From positions 22,730,111 to 22,794,110 of the forward strand of contig CP034975.1 in the NCBI GenBank assembly GCA_004026145.2: a stretch of 64,000 nt of DNA. The letters are read 5' to 3'. Numbering within the stretch: position 1 is the first letter of the stretch; each line of letters begins with the position of its first letter. Positions 23,916-38,900 of this stretch are shown piece after piece. Under the pieces are notes generated by a model. It worked only from the letters and a program-made list of their open reading frames with translations. It had not been told where the DNA came from and searched no databases. The translations under genes and the position numbers were made by a program. Origin of the DNA: Takifugu bimaculatus (taxonomy: Eukaryota; Chordata; Actinopteri; Tetraodontiformes; Tetraodontidae).

Positions 23916-26900
23916 GAGAGAGAGAAAACATCACTGAAGGAAAATCTTAAGTGGAAGTTATCTCCTTTTGTGCATCATTCACTATGCTTAATAAGAGTCC
24001 CTTTAATGCATGGGTGACCTTGGATTGAAGGCACAAGGATGGCATTATAGTGTGCTGATGGAGTTTTTTTCTGTTCTTTTGTCAGGTTTAACAGCTACTT
24101 CTGTTGTATTTGGATTCCTTCGTTGTTTGCTCTTCTTCAACGTCCTTGTGAACTCGGCTCAAAATCTACATGACAGCATGTTCAACGCCATCCTGCAGAC
24201 CCCAGTTCAGTTTTTTGACGTCAACCCTATCGGTAAGTTGGGTCTGCTTCTCGACAGGCTTGCATTTGAGCAGGTGGTTAATGATGATGAAGAGGACGCT
24301 CTGTTGGTAGGCTTGAAGAGGTTGTTGTTCTAATATCCCGCCACTAGAGCGCAGACTGCTACTTAGCTTTTCCAGTTTTGAAGCCTTGCAGCCGGCCACA
24401 TGCACCCCTCTCATGTCTGCACATTTTCAAAATGGGACTATGTGCTGAAAAACGGGTTTATATATTTACATATTATTGGACTATTTCAAATTTTCAAATT
24501 CACTTTTTAGTTGCAGGATTTTATTTTATTTTTTATAAGTAAATTTAATTGTCTCCGAAAAGTGGATTGTTGGGTGTAAAGCCGGTGTTAACAAATCAGT
24601 CAAAAGGTGATATGGGTTGAGACACTATTCACACATTCTAAATAGTGAAATCAGTTAAAGAGTTTGTTCATTTTTATTGTGTGTCTGTAGAAAAGCCAAC
24701 CAGTCGCGGTGCATAAATGCTGTTTACACTAAATCTTAGACAATGTTGTTTGGATCCCAGAACTGTCGATACAGCGATAATTGCCCTGCATGAGTATGAT
24801 TCGATTATTTAATTGGGTTCCTACAGTGATGCAGACGGGTCACAAGAGAGGGCAGATAGACCTGATTTTAACCTTTTTTCAAGAGGGCGGCTGTTATAAA
24901 ATATTCGTGTTAAAGAGTTCAATTTTAAAAAAGTTGTTAAGATCTTTTGATTTCATCCTGAAGATTTTTTTGTATTAATGAACTTTAATTATGGGTGATA
25001 ATGTTGTTGCAATCTGTCATTCATCTCCAAAGGCAACTGTCATGTGGCCCACTTTGATAACTTTTAATTTTTCTGGAGCATTGTTCACCTGTCGGAAGAT
25101 AATTACTCCGTCTAATCTCTTCATAGTGACATGCATGTAAGACACAATCAGCTCGGCTGGGAATTCTCAACAAGAAGGGAACTTGTATCAGTATAATGAG
25201 TTTTAACAAGCCGGTAAAACAAATCTAAGTATGATTCGAGGGTGTTCGGGAGCGCGTTGTTTCCTCTGACATTAAATGTGGGTGTTGCGACAAAGCTCTC
25301 CTTTGCAAAGCTGCTCTCAGACAAACACCACGGATTTTAATCTTTGCTTTTTGTTTTTCCTGCCGTCTTTATGTCACGCTTCGGACTACCTGGCAGATTA
25401 TCTGGGTGCGCCTTGCCCGGTGATCTGTGCACAGGAGCAGGACAAACACTTTGAATAATGTAATGATCTGTTTAATCGTGCGGCAAAGAAGCGACTTAAC
25501 ACACTCGGCTATCTGATTGCTATCAGTTATCGTGGTATGACCAGTCCAGCCATTGCAACGTGGCCGTCGGGCTGGCAAACGTGGCCCCAGCCTTTTGCTG
25601 TGAAATTAATCAGTGATTTTTATTTTTGTTTTGCAACAGAAAACAGCTCCTCTCTACCTTATTTTTGCCATCACTTCTTTCACAGCTGCGTACACACACA
25701 CTGCACTGCCATAAGTGGGAGTAATTTGTAAGTGTGTGTTGTTAAGGATTTGACATCTGTTTACATGTGTAAGTGATAGGTGCACCGCTGCTGAACAGGC
25801 CCACTGTTTGGTAGCTGTCCATGGACTTAAAGGTTACCATTTCAAGCATCGCTGCACAAAGGTCTTATTTGTTATTCTGTGAATGTGGTTTTTAACAATC
25901 GAGTACAGCAGAGGTGACGAGTTATTGATGGGAAGGCACTGTGGCTGTTTGTGAACAGCCTCTAAATGTGTTGAATCTTGTTCCTTTGTCATCTATTTGT
26001 CTACTAAAATAGTTTTTTTTTTTTAGGTTATACAGATTTGATTCTAATAATATAATTTGATATGTTTTATGATATTTAGATCTTGGTAGAACTTAAATGC
26101 AATTGGGCCGATTTTGCCTCTAAAATTGCTGTTTGATTTGTAAAACATTCTTTTATTAATCGCCTTTAATTTTAGCAGTGTGGACAGTGTTATTGCAGCC
26201 ATTCATCCAGACGCGATCCCGTTAAAGCGGCACAGACAGCGCCGGATGCGTTGAGCTGATGGTGATCCCTGTAATTTAGTGTCATTGAGTGGTTTAATCC
26301 CCTCAGAGACTGCAGGCCAGGGCTTCTGCTCATCAGCACAGTCGAGGAGGACACACACCCGCACATCTACAGTCCCCCCCCCCCCCTTCCCCCCACACAC
26401 ACATCAACGTACCGTCGGAGGCCGTGCGACTGTAAGGCGTCACTCAGTTTCTGTCGATGCAGGAAACATTAGATCTTCTGTCACCGGTGATGTGAGGGTC
26501 TAATTGCATCTATGGGGTCAATGTTTTGAATGTCTGTATTTCAGGCCTAGGATGCAAGCGTGTTTAGAGTGAAGTGGAGAAACTAGTGAAGACAGGACGA
26601 TGATATTGAGGTGTGTAAATTGAATGTGGAGATGCAGCCTTATGTGTGTGTGTGCAGGATGGCTGATAGGGCCCCCCCTCACTCGGCACTTCCACTATTT
26701 AATTGCATGAAAGGGAAGGAGAGGAGATTGCAGGAGCCTGGCGGTGCGAGCGAAGAGAATGGATTTAGAATGTATTAGTATTGGCAGCAAGGCGCCGGCG
26801 GTGGGAGGCTGTCCCAGGCCCGTGGGCCCTTCATGGAAGTGCAGGTGAGCTGTACCACCTCCAGCCTCAGCAGCTCCCCCTCCTCACCCCGGTGTTCCTT

Positions 26901-29900
26901 CAGTATCGCGCTTGCCTCATTGAAAGGCCCCGCGACTGCACTGGGCCCACACGTGGTGCGACTCTCAGTCGTCCCGTTATCTTGATGTTTACAGGGAACA
27001 GCGATTTGCCACACATCTTGCTCAAGCCAGACCCCACTGTTCCACTTCTTTAGGAGTGATTTGGGGCCCTGCTCACCGCATATCTCCGCCCATGGGGCCA
27101 CCTTAGTCGGCGGCGCTTGATAATTTCAGAACCTGGAAAAGTGGTACAAATCACCCCTGGAGTCTAAAACCATGAGAAATTGACTGATACTAATGCTGCT
27201 GATATCCTGAGACACCCATACCCTCCGCCACACAATAGGTGATATTGTTGACAGCCGCCCGTTGTGATTGAAGGCATTGTCCCTCGCCGATCTTACCTCA
27301 TAGACATTTCCATGAAGTGAACGTCTTTGTGTAACTGCATCGCTGTAATGTATCCCCTGTATAGTGTGTGCAGGATGGAGCAGGGTCTCTACTTTATCCC
27401 CTCTGAAACTCTGTTAACTGAGCCGCTTGTCTAACAGCTGATAGCTGACTGATGTTCTCTGCTCTATCACCCTCCGAGCACAGTATGATGTAACCCAGAG
27501 AAATCTATCCTCTCCTTATTGGCATTGTTCATAAGATATGCATGAATTTAGGTCATCTATGGCTTACACAGTGAAATTACATAAAATATTATTGGATCTT
27601 CTGCAAACACCATTTGACAAGTACCCCCCTCCCATGCCCAGACTAAAGCAGCAGTATAGAGTAGGAGCTTTACCCCCGTGCTTGAACCCTCCCCTCGGGA
27701 TGTCTGTATGCTAAAGGAGCACTCACACTGTGAATAAGATTAGTCTGCCTCCAAGTGTACAACATGCTTATGCCACTTGACTTTGAATCAGTGCTGATTT
27801 GGAGCATTGCTGGGTTGTTGTGGGGAATAATGCTCTGGCGGGGTTTATGCAATGGCTGTTATGGGGAGCCCGGCCTCGTCTGCATGCATGTTTTTAGGCG
27901 GGAGCGGCATTTTGGATAAAGCTGTAAGCTGCTTACGGCCGTGGAGAGAGGTGATTACAGGGCCCACCTCCACTGGGCTGACGGGGAGGCTGGGAGGCAA
28001 CTTTAAGGTCAGTGGTGCCACGGCTCCACCATGCCTCCAGCGTGCCATTCCGCCACATCCTGCCAGCATGTCAGTCGGCTGTTTCCTCTCTCGGCCCTGT
28101 GCCAAATTCCATCTTGATTCCCGATATATTCAGTGCGTCCGTAAGCTCATTTATGTACCGGTGTGGTTAGGTTTACTTTATCACGTGTCGTACCAGGAAA
28201 TATTCTTGTTGTTTAGTGATGTGTCAATGAATTTCTGAGGAAACATTGGGATATTATTTTGCGGGTGCTTTGACACACTGTGTATACAGCACACAAAAGC
28301 TTCTTGGGCTTATTTCTCCTGAGTTGAGCCCAGTTCTAGTGCCAATACTGACACTATAATGTCACTATTGAGTCTGAAAGTTTCCTACAGGGACAGAGAT
28401 AGAGAGGTTTTCTCAGTTGCCTGCCTTTAGGTAGTATTTATTGTGGGGATTTGCTATCACTGACCCTGCAGTAAACAGTGTGCAAAAGCAGCTGGAGTGT
28501 AATCTTATGTGCCATGGGATCGGGATAGGGGAGAAGAATCGCAAAAAGGGTGACAATAAAAAACTGCTGCAGCAACCTGCAGAGCAGCAGCCAAAATAAG
28601 AGACACCTGAGCAGATCTGAGGCGACTCAGTTAACGTCACAGACACTGAGTGTCAGGGCTGAAAGGAACGCAGATGCTGTTGTCCTTTTATTTCCACATA
28701 AAGAGCTTTTCCTGGTGTGCCACAGAAAGAGTCGGAGAGGCTTTATCAAGTAATGATTCATTAAGTGTAGTTTTTTTTTGTATTATTATCTGATCATGCT
28801 ACAGTTATGGCACCTTTTCTTTTAGAGTAGAAGTGCCATAGTTGACAATTCTTGAATGGCCTGATGAATGAGAATATTGTCTTTTGTGTGAATGCAGAAG
28901 CGTTCTCTCATGCTATAGAAAAAGTCTGTCCCTTTAATCTCTCACTTTTTTATTTGTTCAGTTTGTATTAAGAATATGACTGGGAGATGCGACCTTGGGT
29001 CACGCCATGATTTATGATATAAATAACATAATAAATTTCCTCAGAGTGTTTATTTAATATTCATATATTCGGGGATTCATGTTTTTTTTATTTTAATTTT
29101 CTATAGACCTTGACATCAAAACTGCAAACTATGAAAAATCTGAGGACTTGAGCTTTTGGTACTTAATTATCAGACCTGGATTGACTGAAGCAGTGTGTAT
29201 TGAAGAGTACGAATGTACTTATAAATTCAGAAAAACAAAATGAATTTACTGTAAAACCCGTACATCTTAATGCATATCTGATTATAAATATATGGGTGTC
29301 ATTATGCAATAATAATGCAATAATGCAAAAATTAATGCAAAATTGTGCCACTGAGGGGATTCTAATCTTTTCTCTTGTGCTATTTTCAAGGAAGGATCCT
29401 CAACAGGTTTTCAAAGGACATTGGTTACCTGGACTCCCTGCTCCCATGGTCGTTTGTGGACTTTATCCAGGTGAGTCTCACCTCGACAGGTTTGGTCGCT
29501 AGAGCTGCAGCATGGGAAGGCCATTTCATGCCTGGCTAAACCTGCTTTGTGGTCTGGGTCCCCTAATCTGGAAACAATTACTGTAGGATTACCTGCCAGC
29601 GCAGCCCAGCGCCTGCACAGATTTAATAAAAGTGTGCACAGGCTGAGGGTGTGGCTCCCTCAGTGTGACACAACAGAAGCCGCATCTGGAGACTAAGCAA
29701 GTGATTGGGAGAGAGAACGCTACCAAACAGGAAATAAAGGCCAGGGGATGACAATATGGAGGAGAAGAGCAGAAGGGGCGGGTGAACAAGGATGATGTTT
29801 TGAATAGCAAAGGCAAGATGCGGTGAGCAGCAGGCGTACGATGTGTTTGTGGAAATGGAAGTGGGTTATGGCGGGGGGGAGTTCCAGGAGAGGGACTTGC

Positions 29901-32900
29901 CCAACATAATGCAATTCCCCTAATGATTTCCCATCCTATATAACTGGTAGCCAACGGCCACCCTGGTGCAAAAGCAGGTCGAGTTACCAAATGCCACCCT
30001 ACTGCCGAGACAGCCATCTCTCACGAAAGCCTACGGAGAAGAGGCTCATGCACCTAGCGCCACAAAGAAGGGAATGTTCGCCACACAATTCGAGGTAGAG
30101 GAGCAGGCGTGGTTCTTTGGTTTGGGCCAGAGAATAGAACAAAGGCGCACTGAAAATGAATCCCCTGTCCACAATGCCTGAGTGATGTTTGTGGCAGATA
30201 CCCATCTCACAGTAGACAAAAGCCATCTTAAATGCTAAACGCACAAAAGATCATATGTACAAAAGCTTTTTGTCTTCTATAGTTTCCCTCATTTTGATAA
30301 TGAGCTGAATGGACTAAAATAACTTTGTGGAAGCTCCGTCTGTGAAACGGTAAAACCCACAGGAGAGAAAATGGTTTATTTGCTTTACCTGCTTTTATAG
30401 TGAAATGCAGGACTAAGTACGATGTTCTGCAGTGGCAGCATCTAAAATTAGTGGCAGGGGTCCAAATGTGTCATGTTTCTGATGTATTGCATTGTAAAGT
30501 GCCTATTTATTCTGATAACTGACAATGATGGCATCCTTTGGACAAAAGCCTTTAGTTTGTGTTTTATTCTGCAGGTGTCTTTCATGAAGCGCACTTTAAT
30601 GCTTTCAGGAAGGAAGATTTTCACTCTTTTTATCCAAGTATTAGCCATGCAGAAAAGCTGCTGATCCCGACTATTGTTGCTCATTGGCAGAGGGACATTT
30701 CCCCATAGTCATTGTTTAAACGGTTGTCAGGGGGGAATAAAGTGAAACTTCATAAACAATACCCTAACTGGTTTATCTCTCTCTATGGGGAGAGGGCGCT
30801 TCTGTGTGGGGATTTGCACCAGAGCCTCCCCATTATAGTGGAGTAAGCACTTCACAGCAGCCTCACACACTGCCCCCATACTTGCCTAACAAGGAGATTC
30901 CCTGGAGCTAGTGGAACCTGGTTACACCCCAGACTCCAGGTCTTGTTTAGGAGTAATTTTGTGTATGGGGAAATAGGCTCCTTTTCTCACCTCTTTTATG
31001 GTCATGGGACAATGTCAGAAATGGCAATTAAAAACACCTCAGGGTTTAGGGACTGTCAGCTTTTGTGTCGACTTGACCTTTAAATCCTGGGTTGCCTCTG
31101 TTTTCAGAAAGAGGTGGGGGAGGCCAAAACAATGACGGGTGAGTGCGAGGCCTTTCAGCATAGGATTTTGTCTGAAGGCTCTTGACCAAGTCGTACCCCG
31201 AACTGTGGGGTCCACATTCAGGGCTCTTCCTAATCATCCACCCCTACCTCTCTCTGTCAGCGCCAGGACATCAGTGAAAGTTACAGAGGGATTGCACCTA
31301 CAGCCTGTGTAGACGGTGAGGGAAACAGGACGTAAATATATTCTGTATGCATTTAAAAAAGAAGCACACAAAGTAAGAGCGAGGACGGCTATTGTGCAGA
31401 AACACGGGCAGGTGGACGGTCGTGAGGGTCCGTACATTGTGGCACATTGTGTTTCAGGTCTTTTCAGCGGCTTTGTGGGATATGAGAACTGCTGACGTAA
31501 TGCTGAAAGCTGTAGGATGGGATTTCACCGGCTTTCTCTGCTCCTTTACCATGCCGGTGACTGAAGGATTGAAGAATGCTTTGGCTCCAGGCGCTGCACA
31601 AGTTATCCTGAGAAACAGAGGAGCCAGTCCTGTGTGAAAATATATAGGCTGCCCTGCAAATCCCTCTGGAACATTGTTTACTGGCAGTGCCGTTAACTTC
31701 TACTCAGGCAACCGCATTGTGTTATGGGCACATTTGTTTATAGGGTTGCTTAACTGACCGCTCTGCAATACCACGGATGGTCATTTGATGCGAGCACTGG
31801 CCAGCAAAAGCTTCCAGTGCGCGTATGCCTGGTCTCCCAGGACGCTGCGGTTCAACACCTCGGCAGCTCTGACTCAGACGTACGTGCCTGGGAACTTACA
31901 TAACATACAGCCTGTTATATTCTCTGGTCTCACCTTGTGTCAGTATAATGAAGATATTCAAGTCTGCGCTTTCTTGGAATGACTTTTGTGTTTGTGATTA
32001 GCTTTTTGTGTAGTTTTGGAGATGCTTTAGTATTGTTTACAAGAGGATGAAGGGGTGGAAAGGAAGGACTGAAGTGATTTATAGGAGAAAGAGAAGGTGT
32101 GTGTGTGTGGATGTGTGTGTGAGAGAGGCCTGCATTTCAAAGCCTTTCTCTTATTTCCAAAACGGGGTTGGAAATCAGCAGCTTGACTGAGCCCAAATAA
32201 GTGACTTCTTTTACCTTTTCACGGCACACAAAGGCCTAATCCTAGGACTACTTGAACCACCAATGTAGACAGCGACTGAGACCACCACAGTATGTGTCAG
32301 ACCCTCCTCACCACACACAAAACACATTGACTGCAGCTTTATGAAGTGAAAATGGGCCAGAAAGGGAAAATGTGAAGGAGGTGTCCACAGTCATTTCTCC
32401 CAAAGAAAAGCCACAGCATCTGGGCATTTAATGGTAAAATAAAGCCCAAAGACAGGGCAGAATAGATTGGGTCACTCACATTGTTCCAGAGCCTGAGTGG
32501 AACAGCCCTGTTTTGTTCCGGTACCACTGACCTTTGCGACTTATTGCGCCGCTCTGTCACGGAGGAGTGTGGAGTGAAGACAAAAATTCCAGCGATGACA
32601 GAGGATGGCTTTTCTTCTCCCTGCTTTCCTCGCGCTTCCTGTTTTGTTTGCGTTTTTTTCCCAGTGGCAGATATTGTGCACTGTCAGTAAATAAAGGGAG
32701 GATGAAAAATTGGCTGTAAAAGGCACCACTGATTCCCTGTGGCCGGAAAGATAGTTAATTAAAGGCAAGTGTTTATTTTTCTGCTGTGGAACAACGGTCG
32801 CTATCATTGCTGAACACAAATATAGCAATTAACTTCAATTTTCGGCATTTATTTGGACATCAAAGTGCTGATTTAATCGTCGACAAAATAAAGTAATTAG

Positions 32901-35900
32901 GGCCAGCAATGATCTCAATGGTCTTTGGACACTGTACTGCTCCCAGTTTGCCTGAATGGCTGAATCGCATGCGTGCAGTAGCTTTCTTTTCTTGCTAAAG
33001 AGCAATTAGCGCTAATTCTTTATTTAAACAGTTTGTGTACAAAGCCTTTCATCCTTTTATCCACTTTTATGTGCAGTGGGATATGGCTTTGGGAGTTTTC
33101 TCTTCCTGTGTGGTTTCATAGAAGATATGGATGTTGTGCATGCTCGTACGGTCACTTATCTGAGACATCTCGTGTGCAGTGTGGGTGGGGGCCCGTGGTG
33201 TTCCCGATGCTGACAAGATAAGCGCCAGACCACGCAAATGGATGACATCAAACGCAGCCTTGGCGACATCGGGCCCTAGGGAGCAGGAGGAGGCAAGACT
33301 CCTATCTAAGGATTCCTGTTCCTCTGCTGTCAATGCAGATGACCCCACTGTCAGATAAGCCTGCCTTGGACCTACTTGGGATGAAACGGGTCCAATTAGT
33401 CTTTAAATGACCCCTGTCAGCAAACATGAATGAGCAGTTTGGCTCCCAAATCAGCACCAGGCAGGCAAACAAAAAGCATTTTTGCTAAGACATTTGTTCA
33501 GTCAATATTTGATCCCCCATAACATGCAGTAATGGCTCATGTAGCACCATCTCACGTTGCAGTCTGGTAGCCTTCCATCAAGGCTCAGATTGAAACTTAT
33601 GTAGTGTGAAATTCTTGGGATCAGTTGTGCTCAGCAGCTTCCCCTCGCTGTTTGATTGTGTGGGCTCCACCACAGTTATGGTTTGACTAGTAAAACCCTC
33701 TTATCAGAACTGCAAATGGAATTGAGTAGCTTTTCATCATAGAAGTAGACTGAAAGTGATCATGCTTAAATGTGTGTTTAAGTGGCAGATAACATCCGTA
33801 ATTAAGGTGCTAAATTGAATTTTCATCTCTCTTGGCTAGTCTGAGGCCACTGAAGGTAAGAGTATGATCCTAATCTCCCCATTTTTGGAGTCATCTCTTT
33901 GGGACGTGTCTAATTTCAGGGTGTGGGGTTCCAGATTTGTCCATTGAATATGAACTACTCGCAAAGTATACATTTGAGATATCAGGAAATGCTTCTCAAA
34001 CAATAATTTACTGTCAAAATATATATGAAAATAATTGCTTTTATTACAATTTGCACTCTAAAATACTTTTAAGAGATGAGTTAACAAACTCTAAATGTTG
34101 CTATTCCAATTATCTGTAGGGTCCGGCACTCCCCTGTGACCCCCACAAGGAAGGATGGATGGATGGATGGATGGATGGATGGATGGATGGATGGATGGAT
34201 GGATGGATGGATGGATGATGATGCAGTAGCAGTTGGAATCAGGGACGCTCATTAAGTTGATCAGTGGGCCAATCATGAACACAGTATCACATTACAAAGA
34301 ATAAGACATAACAAGTAAACAACTAAAAAACAAAAAACACCATTTTCACTAAGACAGTGTCACACTCGTGGGTCGTGGGTCACCACATATGGAAGGTAAA
34401 CTGCATATAAAATCCTCAACCTAATACAAAACCGCATGAGCTAATTAATTAGCAACTTGAGAGTTCTGGAACCTACTCACAGAGGACAGGTACCCAAACA
34501 TGAAAAAATGTGCTACTTTATTGACTGTATTATTCGGGTCCTCTCTTGTTTTTGTGAATCAGGATCTTCTCACATGAAGATTATTAATTTAAATGACAGC
34601 TTCATGATTACTGATGATCATTTGGAGGCCTGCCTTCTGACTATGCAACCCTGGCTGATTGGTTGTATTAAAGGTCATAAGCGTAGTAAGATGATGAACA
34701 AAAACGTTGTGCTATAAGGCTTAAAGCTGTTTTGAAAGGTACACCACCATATTGTGGGCGTGGTGTATATATGTATACAAAGTGTATATGAAGTGACCAG
34801 CAGGAAGTGTGAGAGTCCAATATAAATACAGTGTCATAAAATGTTTTGCAAAATACCTTGTGTATTTCCCTAAAGCTTAAATATTTCAACTTTGAGGATT
34901 TATCTTTGAAAAATGCACAAAAGTGTTCACATTTTATCATGTAGAATAACATCTCCAGGCGGCGCATTGGTGTCATTAGCTCGGTCCTGCTTGTGTAGCT
35001 CCTGTATCCCGGGCTGATTTGTCACAGAGCCAATAACATGGGTGATGAGTCACTGTGTTGTTGAGGCTGGGGTGGCTGATGTATCACACACCCACAGTGT
35101 GGTTCCCAGAGTCCTCTGCCAGTCACTGCGGCCATGCTTGTTGGCTGGCTGCTCTGCCAGAGAGACTTAGAGGTCAGAGGTGTTGAAGGGAAAGCCCGCG
35201 GGAGTCAGGGATATGAGCTGCAGTGGCCAAGCGGCAAATTCTCACCTGCTTCTAAGTGAGAATTAACGTAGTGATCATTTTCCATTCACACTGCGAGTCA
35301 CACGACCTCAGTCCCACAACCTGCTGTTCCCTCGCTGTATGTCCCCAGTGGCCTCACACAAACACAGCTGAAAGGGCTTCTTGTTTAGCTTTAAGAAGTG
35401 TGTGTCCCACTGCACACAGCAGCAGTGGAGATCCTGACTGTGTTGCACTGGGCTAACATCGCTCCGTCTCTCTCAGGTGTTCCTCCAAGTCATCGGAGTT
35501 ATTGCCGTAGCTGCTGTCATCATCCCCTGGATCCTTATCCCAGTTGCTCCCCTTCTTGCCATCTTCCTGTATCTGCGATGCTACTTCCTGCAGACCTCAA
35601 GGGACATCAAGCGGCTAGAGTCTACAAGTAATCTTTTTTTCTTTTTGTGTGGTGGGCTGGGCTTGTCCATTTGTGATAAGAGACAAAAGCAGACCACAGG
35701 AATGCTAATAGACCATTGAAGAAAGCCATGGCCATTAGCATAAAGGCTAAAGGCGGTTGTGGCCTATAGTTGGGCCACACGCAGTTTCCTCTAGAGATGA
35801 GAGTTCATGACATCACACACAAAGGAGAAAAATGCCAAGTGTGCATGACTTGGCCATTTCAGGCCTGGGATCATCTTTTTATTCTGGGCTGGAAGCTCCA

Positions 35901-38900
35901 GTGCACATTGACCAACAGGTCCCATCATCTTAACGAACAAAGGTGCCGTTAAAAGGTTCCGAGCGGCTTTGGATCGGTCCATGTTTCGCAATCTTAACAA
36001 AACAAAAGGAGCTGAAAGAAAACTTCATTCAGCCTTTCCCTAATGTGAAATAGTTTAGTGTCATATTACACATTTGTATGATGTGGAACACTGCCATGAC
36101 AACGCTGTTGCCCAGATGGCGTGGACAAAAGGAATTCATCGTGCCAAAAAACTTAACTCAAAAATAGCCACCTGACCTGTACATGAGCTCCCGAGCAATT
36201 CATGAGTGACTGATAATTCTGTGCCATAAATGTAGGTGACCATTAAAAATATTGCCCGTGTGATTGCTTTCAGCTCGGAGTCCTGTCTTCTCCCATCTTT
36301 CGTCCACCCTCCATGGCCTGAGCACCATCCGTGCATTCAAGGTTCAGCAGGCTTTTCAGCAAATGTTTGATGAGTTTCAGGATATTCACTCTGGTAAGAT
36401 TAGAGAGGTACCTCTGATACAAGCACACAGAGGTTTGAGGTTAACATGTCCTTCATTATCTGTGTTCACTGACAGAGGCCTGGTTCCTATTCTTGACCAC
36501 TTCCCGCTGGCTCGCTGTGCGTGTTGATGGCATTTGCTCCGTTTTTGTCACCACCACAGCTTTTGCCTGCCTCTACTTCAGGGACGGTACGGAATGGTCA
36601 TTTTTTTTATCATCAAATGTAACACATCTGGCATGTCAGACATGACTAATGACATGATGTCACGTCTTTTTGATATTGCAGAGCTGGAACCAGGTTCTGT
36701 TGGTCTGGCGCTGTCTTACGCCATGACTCTTACTGGCATGTTTCAGTGGGGCGTCAGGCAGAGTGCAGAGATTGAGAACATGGTGAGACTATACACACAG
36801 GCCAAATGTCTTTATGTGACAGGAAGTGTCCTGTTAAACACTGTTATATATGACATGAAATGTGATATCAGTCTGTTATAGAATAATGATAAATATCACA
36901 CCCAGAGTTCCGATTAAGACAGTCAAACTACAGCAGATAAACCTGTTGTGATCCTTCTCTAGATGACATCAGTGGAGAGAGTGGTAGAGTATGCAGAGCT
37001 GGAGAGTGAAGCACCCTGGGAGACGGATGTGCGGCCTCCGTACGACTGGCCCACGAGAGGCTGCATCACCTTCGACAGAGTCAACTTCTCCCACGGCTCC
37101 AGCGAGCCTCTGGTCCTGAAGAACCTGAGTGTTGTCTTCAAACCCAGAGAAAAGGTTCTTGTCTTTATTCTCACCTGTGCGTTCCCTCCTGGTGAGCACA
37201 GAGCATGACTTAGGTTGATATGAAGCTAATGTGAAAGGTGGGTTTGTGGTTCTTTTTATGTGGCATTATTTTCTAATCAATTATTAAAAGGGCCTTGCAT
37301 TGTGCTGCTGTATCTTTGGGACTATACCATTTGTGATTCATGGAATACATATCATGTAATTAAGACTGTTCAAGTGGATCCATTTGTTCCCAATTTGCAT
37401 TTTGAGCTACCAGAGGACGACAACTATTTATTCACTGTAAGACAGATGAGAGGCCGCGGGTGTGAAGGGAGAGGGTGGCAGCAGAGGGAGATGGTTGAGG
37501 ATGATTGAAACTGTTTAATGCTCTGGAGGGGGGGCTCTTATTTTGCATGGCTATGGTTGGCCAGGGCGGCTGATTTCACAATGGATGGGTTGATAAGTGT
37601 AGAGAGGCTGGTTTTCTCTGATCATGGGAATGGCTTCTGCCACAGCAATGAAAGGATTTGTGTATCCTGACTGTTCCTCTGACACCCTTTCATAAGAAAA
37701 TCGACCCTCTCCTAAACCAATCCATATTTCAATCCCACAGAAACACAAGTCACAGCTGACAAAGTGCATATTTCAAATCAAAACAATGATTTGTGTTCAC
37801 TATAAATGAGCTCAATCGAAACTATCAAACGTCACCTTTTTCTTCAAGCTAAAAGCTCTGTACGGTTTCACTTTCTGTATTATATCACCAGCATACCACA
37901 TTGTGCTAAAATATTCTACTTTTCAATTTTTCACTTGTGCTCAGTGTAAAAATGTGGATGGCACAAGTGTTCCTCAGGAGGCAAAGCTTCAGGATCCCCC
38001 TCTGGTGGGAGGTTGGTAGTTAAAATCTGGTTCTGAATTGGCGCAGACGGCTGTTTATTGTTTATTATTTCTTTTGCTTCCCCATTAGTCTTCATTTTGA
38101 TGAAGACTAATCTTGCTGGGGTCCACATTAAATCAAACAAAGACAATTAAAACAGTTAAAGCATCAATTATTAAAGGAATTACATGAAGCCATTCTTTGT
38201 GAACATAACAAAAAGTATTGCATAAAATCACTCAAAGTAAATGCTTTCATGATTACAGAAGAGTTACATTTAGTATTAAATGAAGCTATTTAAGATAAAT
38301 GTGTTCACATTATTACAGCTTCCATCAGTTTTGTTTTAAACAGCAGTTGGGATTAAGTGGGGGTAACTACTCCAAAGTGCTCCAGCTCTATTCAATACGG
38401 ACGTCTTAAGTGCTGTATGAAGATGGCAGCTGATACAGAACTTCTATTGCCAGTCACCTGAACATAATAGTCTGGATACAAACCAATTATAATACAAATA
38501 CAATATAAATATAATTAAAATGGTGAACTGTGAACTCTAGCTCAACTCGACATGATCATTTAATTATTCTCGCGGCTAAATTAAGTAGAAAAATCAAGCC
38601 AAGAATGATGAAAACGAATGATGAAATCAAATGTTTTCTCTTCTCCGGGTGTAGGTTGGCATCGTCGGGCGGACCGGAGCCGGTAAAAGCTCCCTGATCT
38701 CTGCCCTGTTCCGACTGGCTGAGCCCGAGGGAAGAATCCTTATTGATGGTTTCCTGACTTCGGAGATCGGTCTGCACACCCTGCGCCAGAGAATGTCCAT
38801 CATCCCACAGGTGCCGCTCAACCCTGAGTAACGTATATACAGCAGACACGAGGTCGGCCGTGCAAACACTAACATCAATTTTCGATTACTTCTCTGTTTC

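Larger units (their letters stand above)
29471..35476 (+). other. abcc4 intron 20 (6.0 kb), candidate regulatory territory
   Basis: The longest intron. It contains a GGAT tetranucleotide array (34153-34216) next to a short SINE/LINE-like sequence and a homeodomain palindrome (33004-33017). No protein-coding signal is convincing, including the 142-codon minus-strand ORF at 29589-30017. Confidence 0.5.

Noticed and set aside
29589..30017. 142-codon minus-strand ORF in abcc4 intron 20
   Set aside because: Pro/His/Ser-rich chance composition, no recognisable domain and no linked splice sites.
34153..34216. Regular repeat array considered as CRISPR-like or coding
   Set aside because: It is a simple GGAT tetranucleotide array without spacers.
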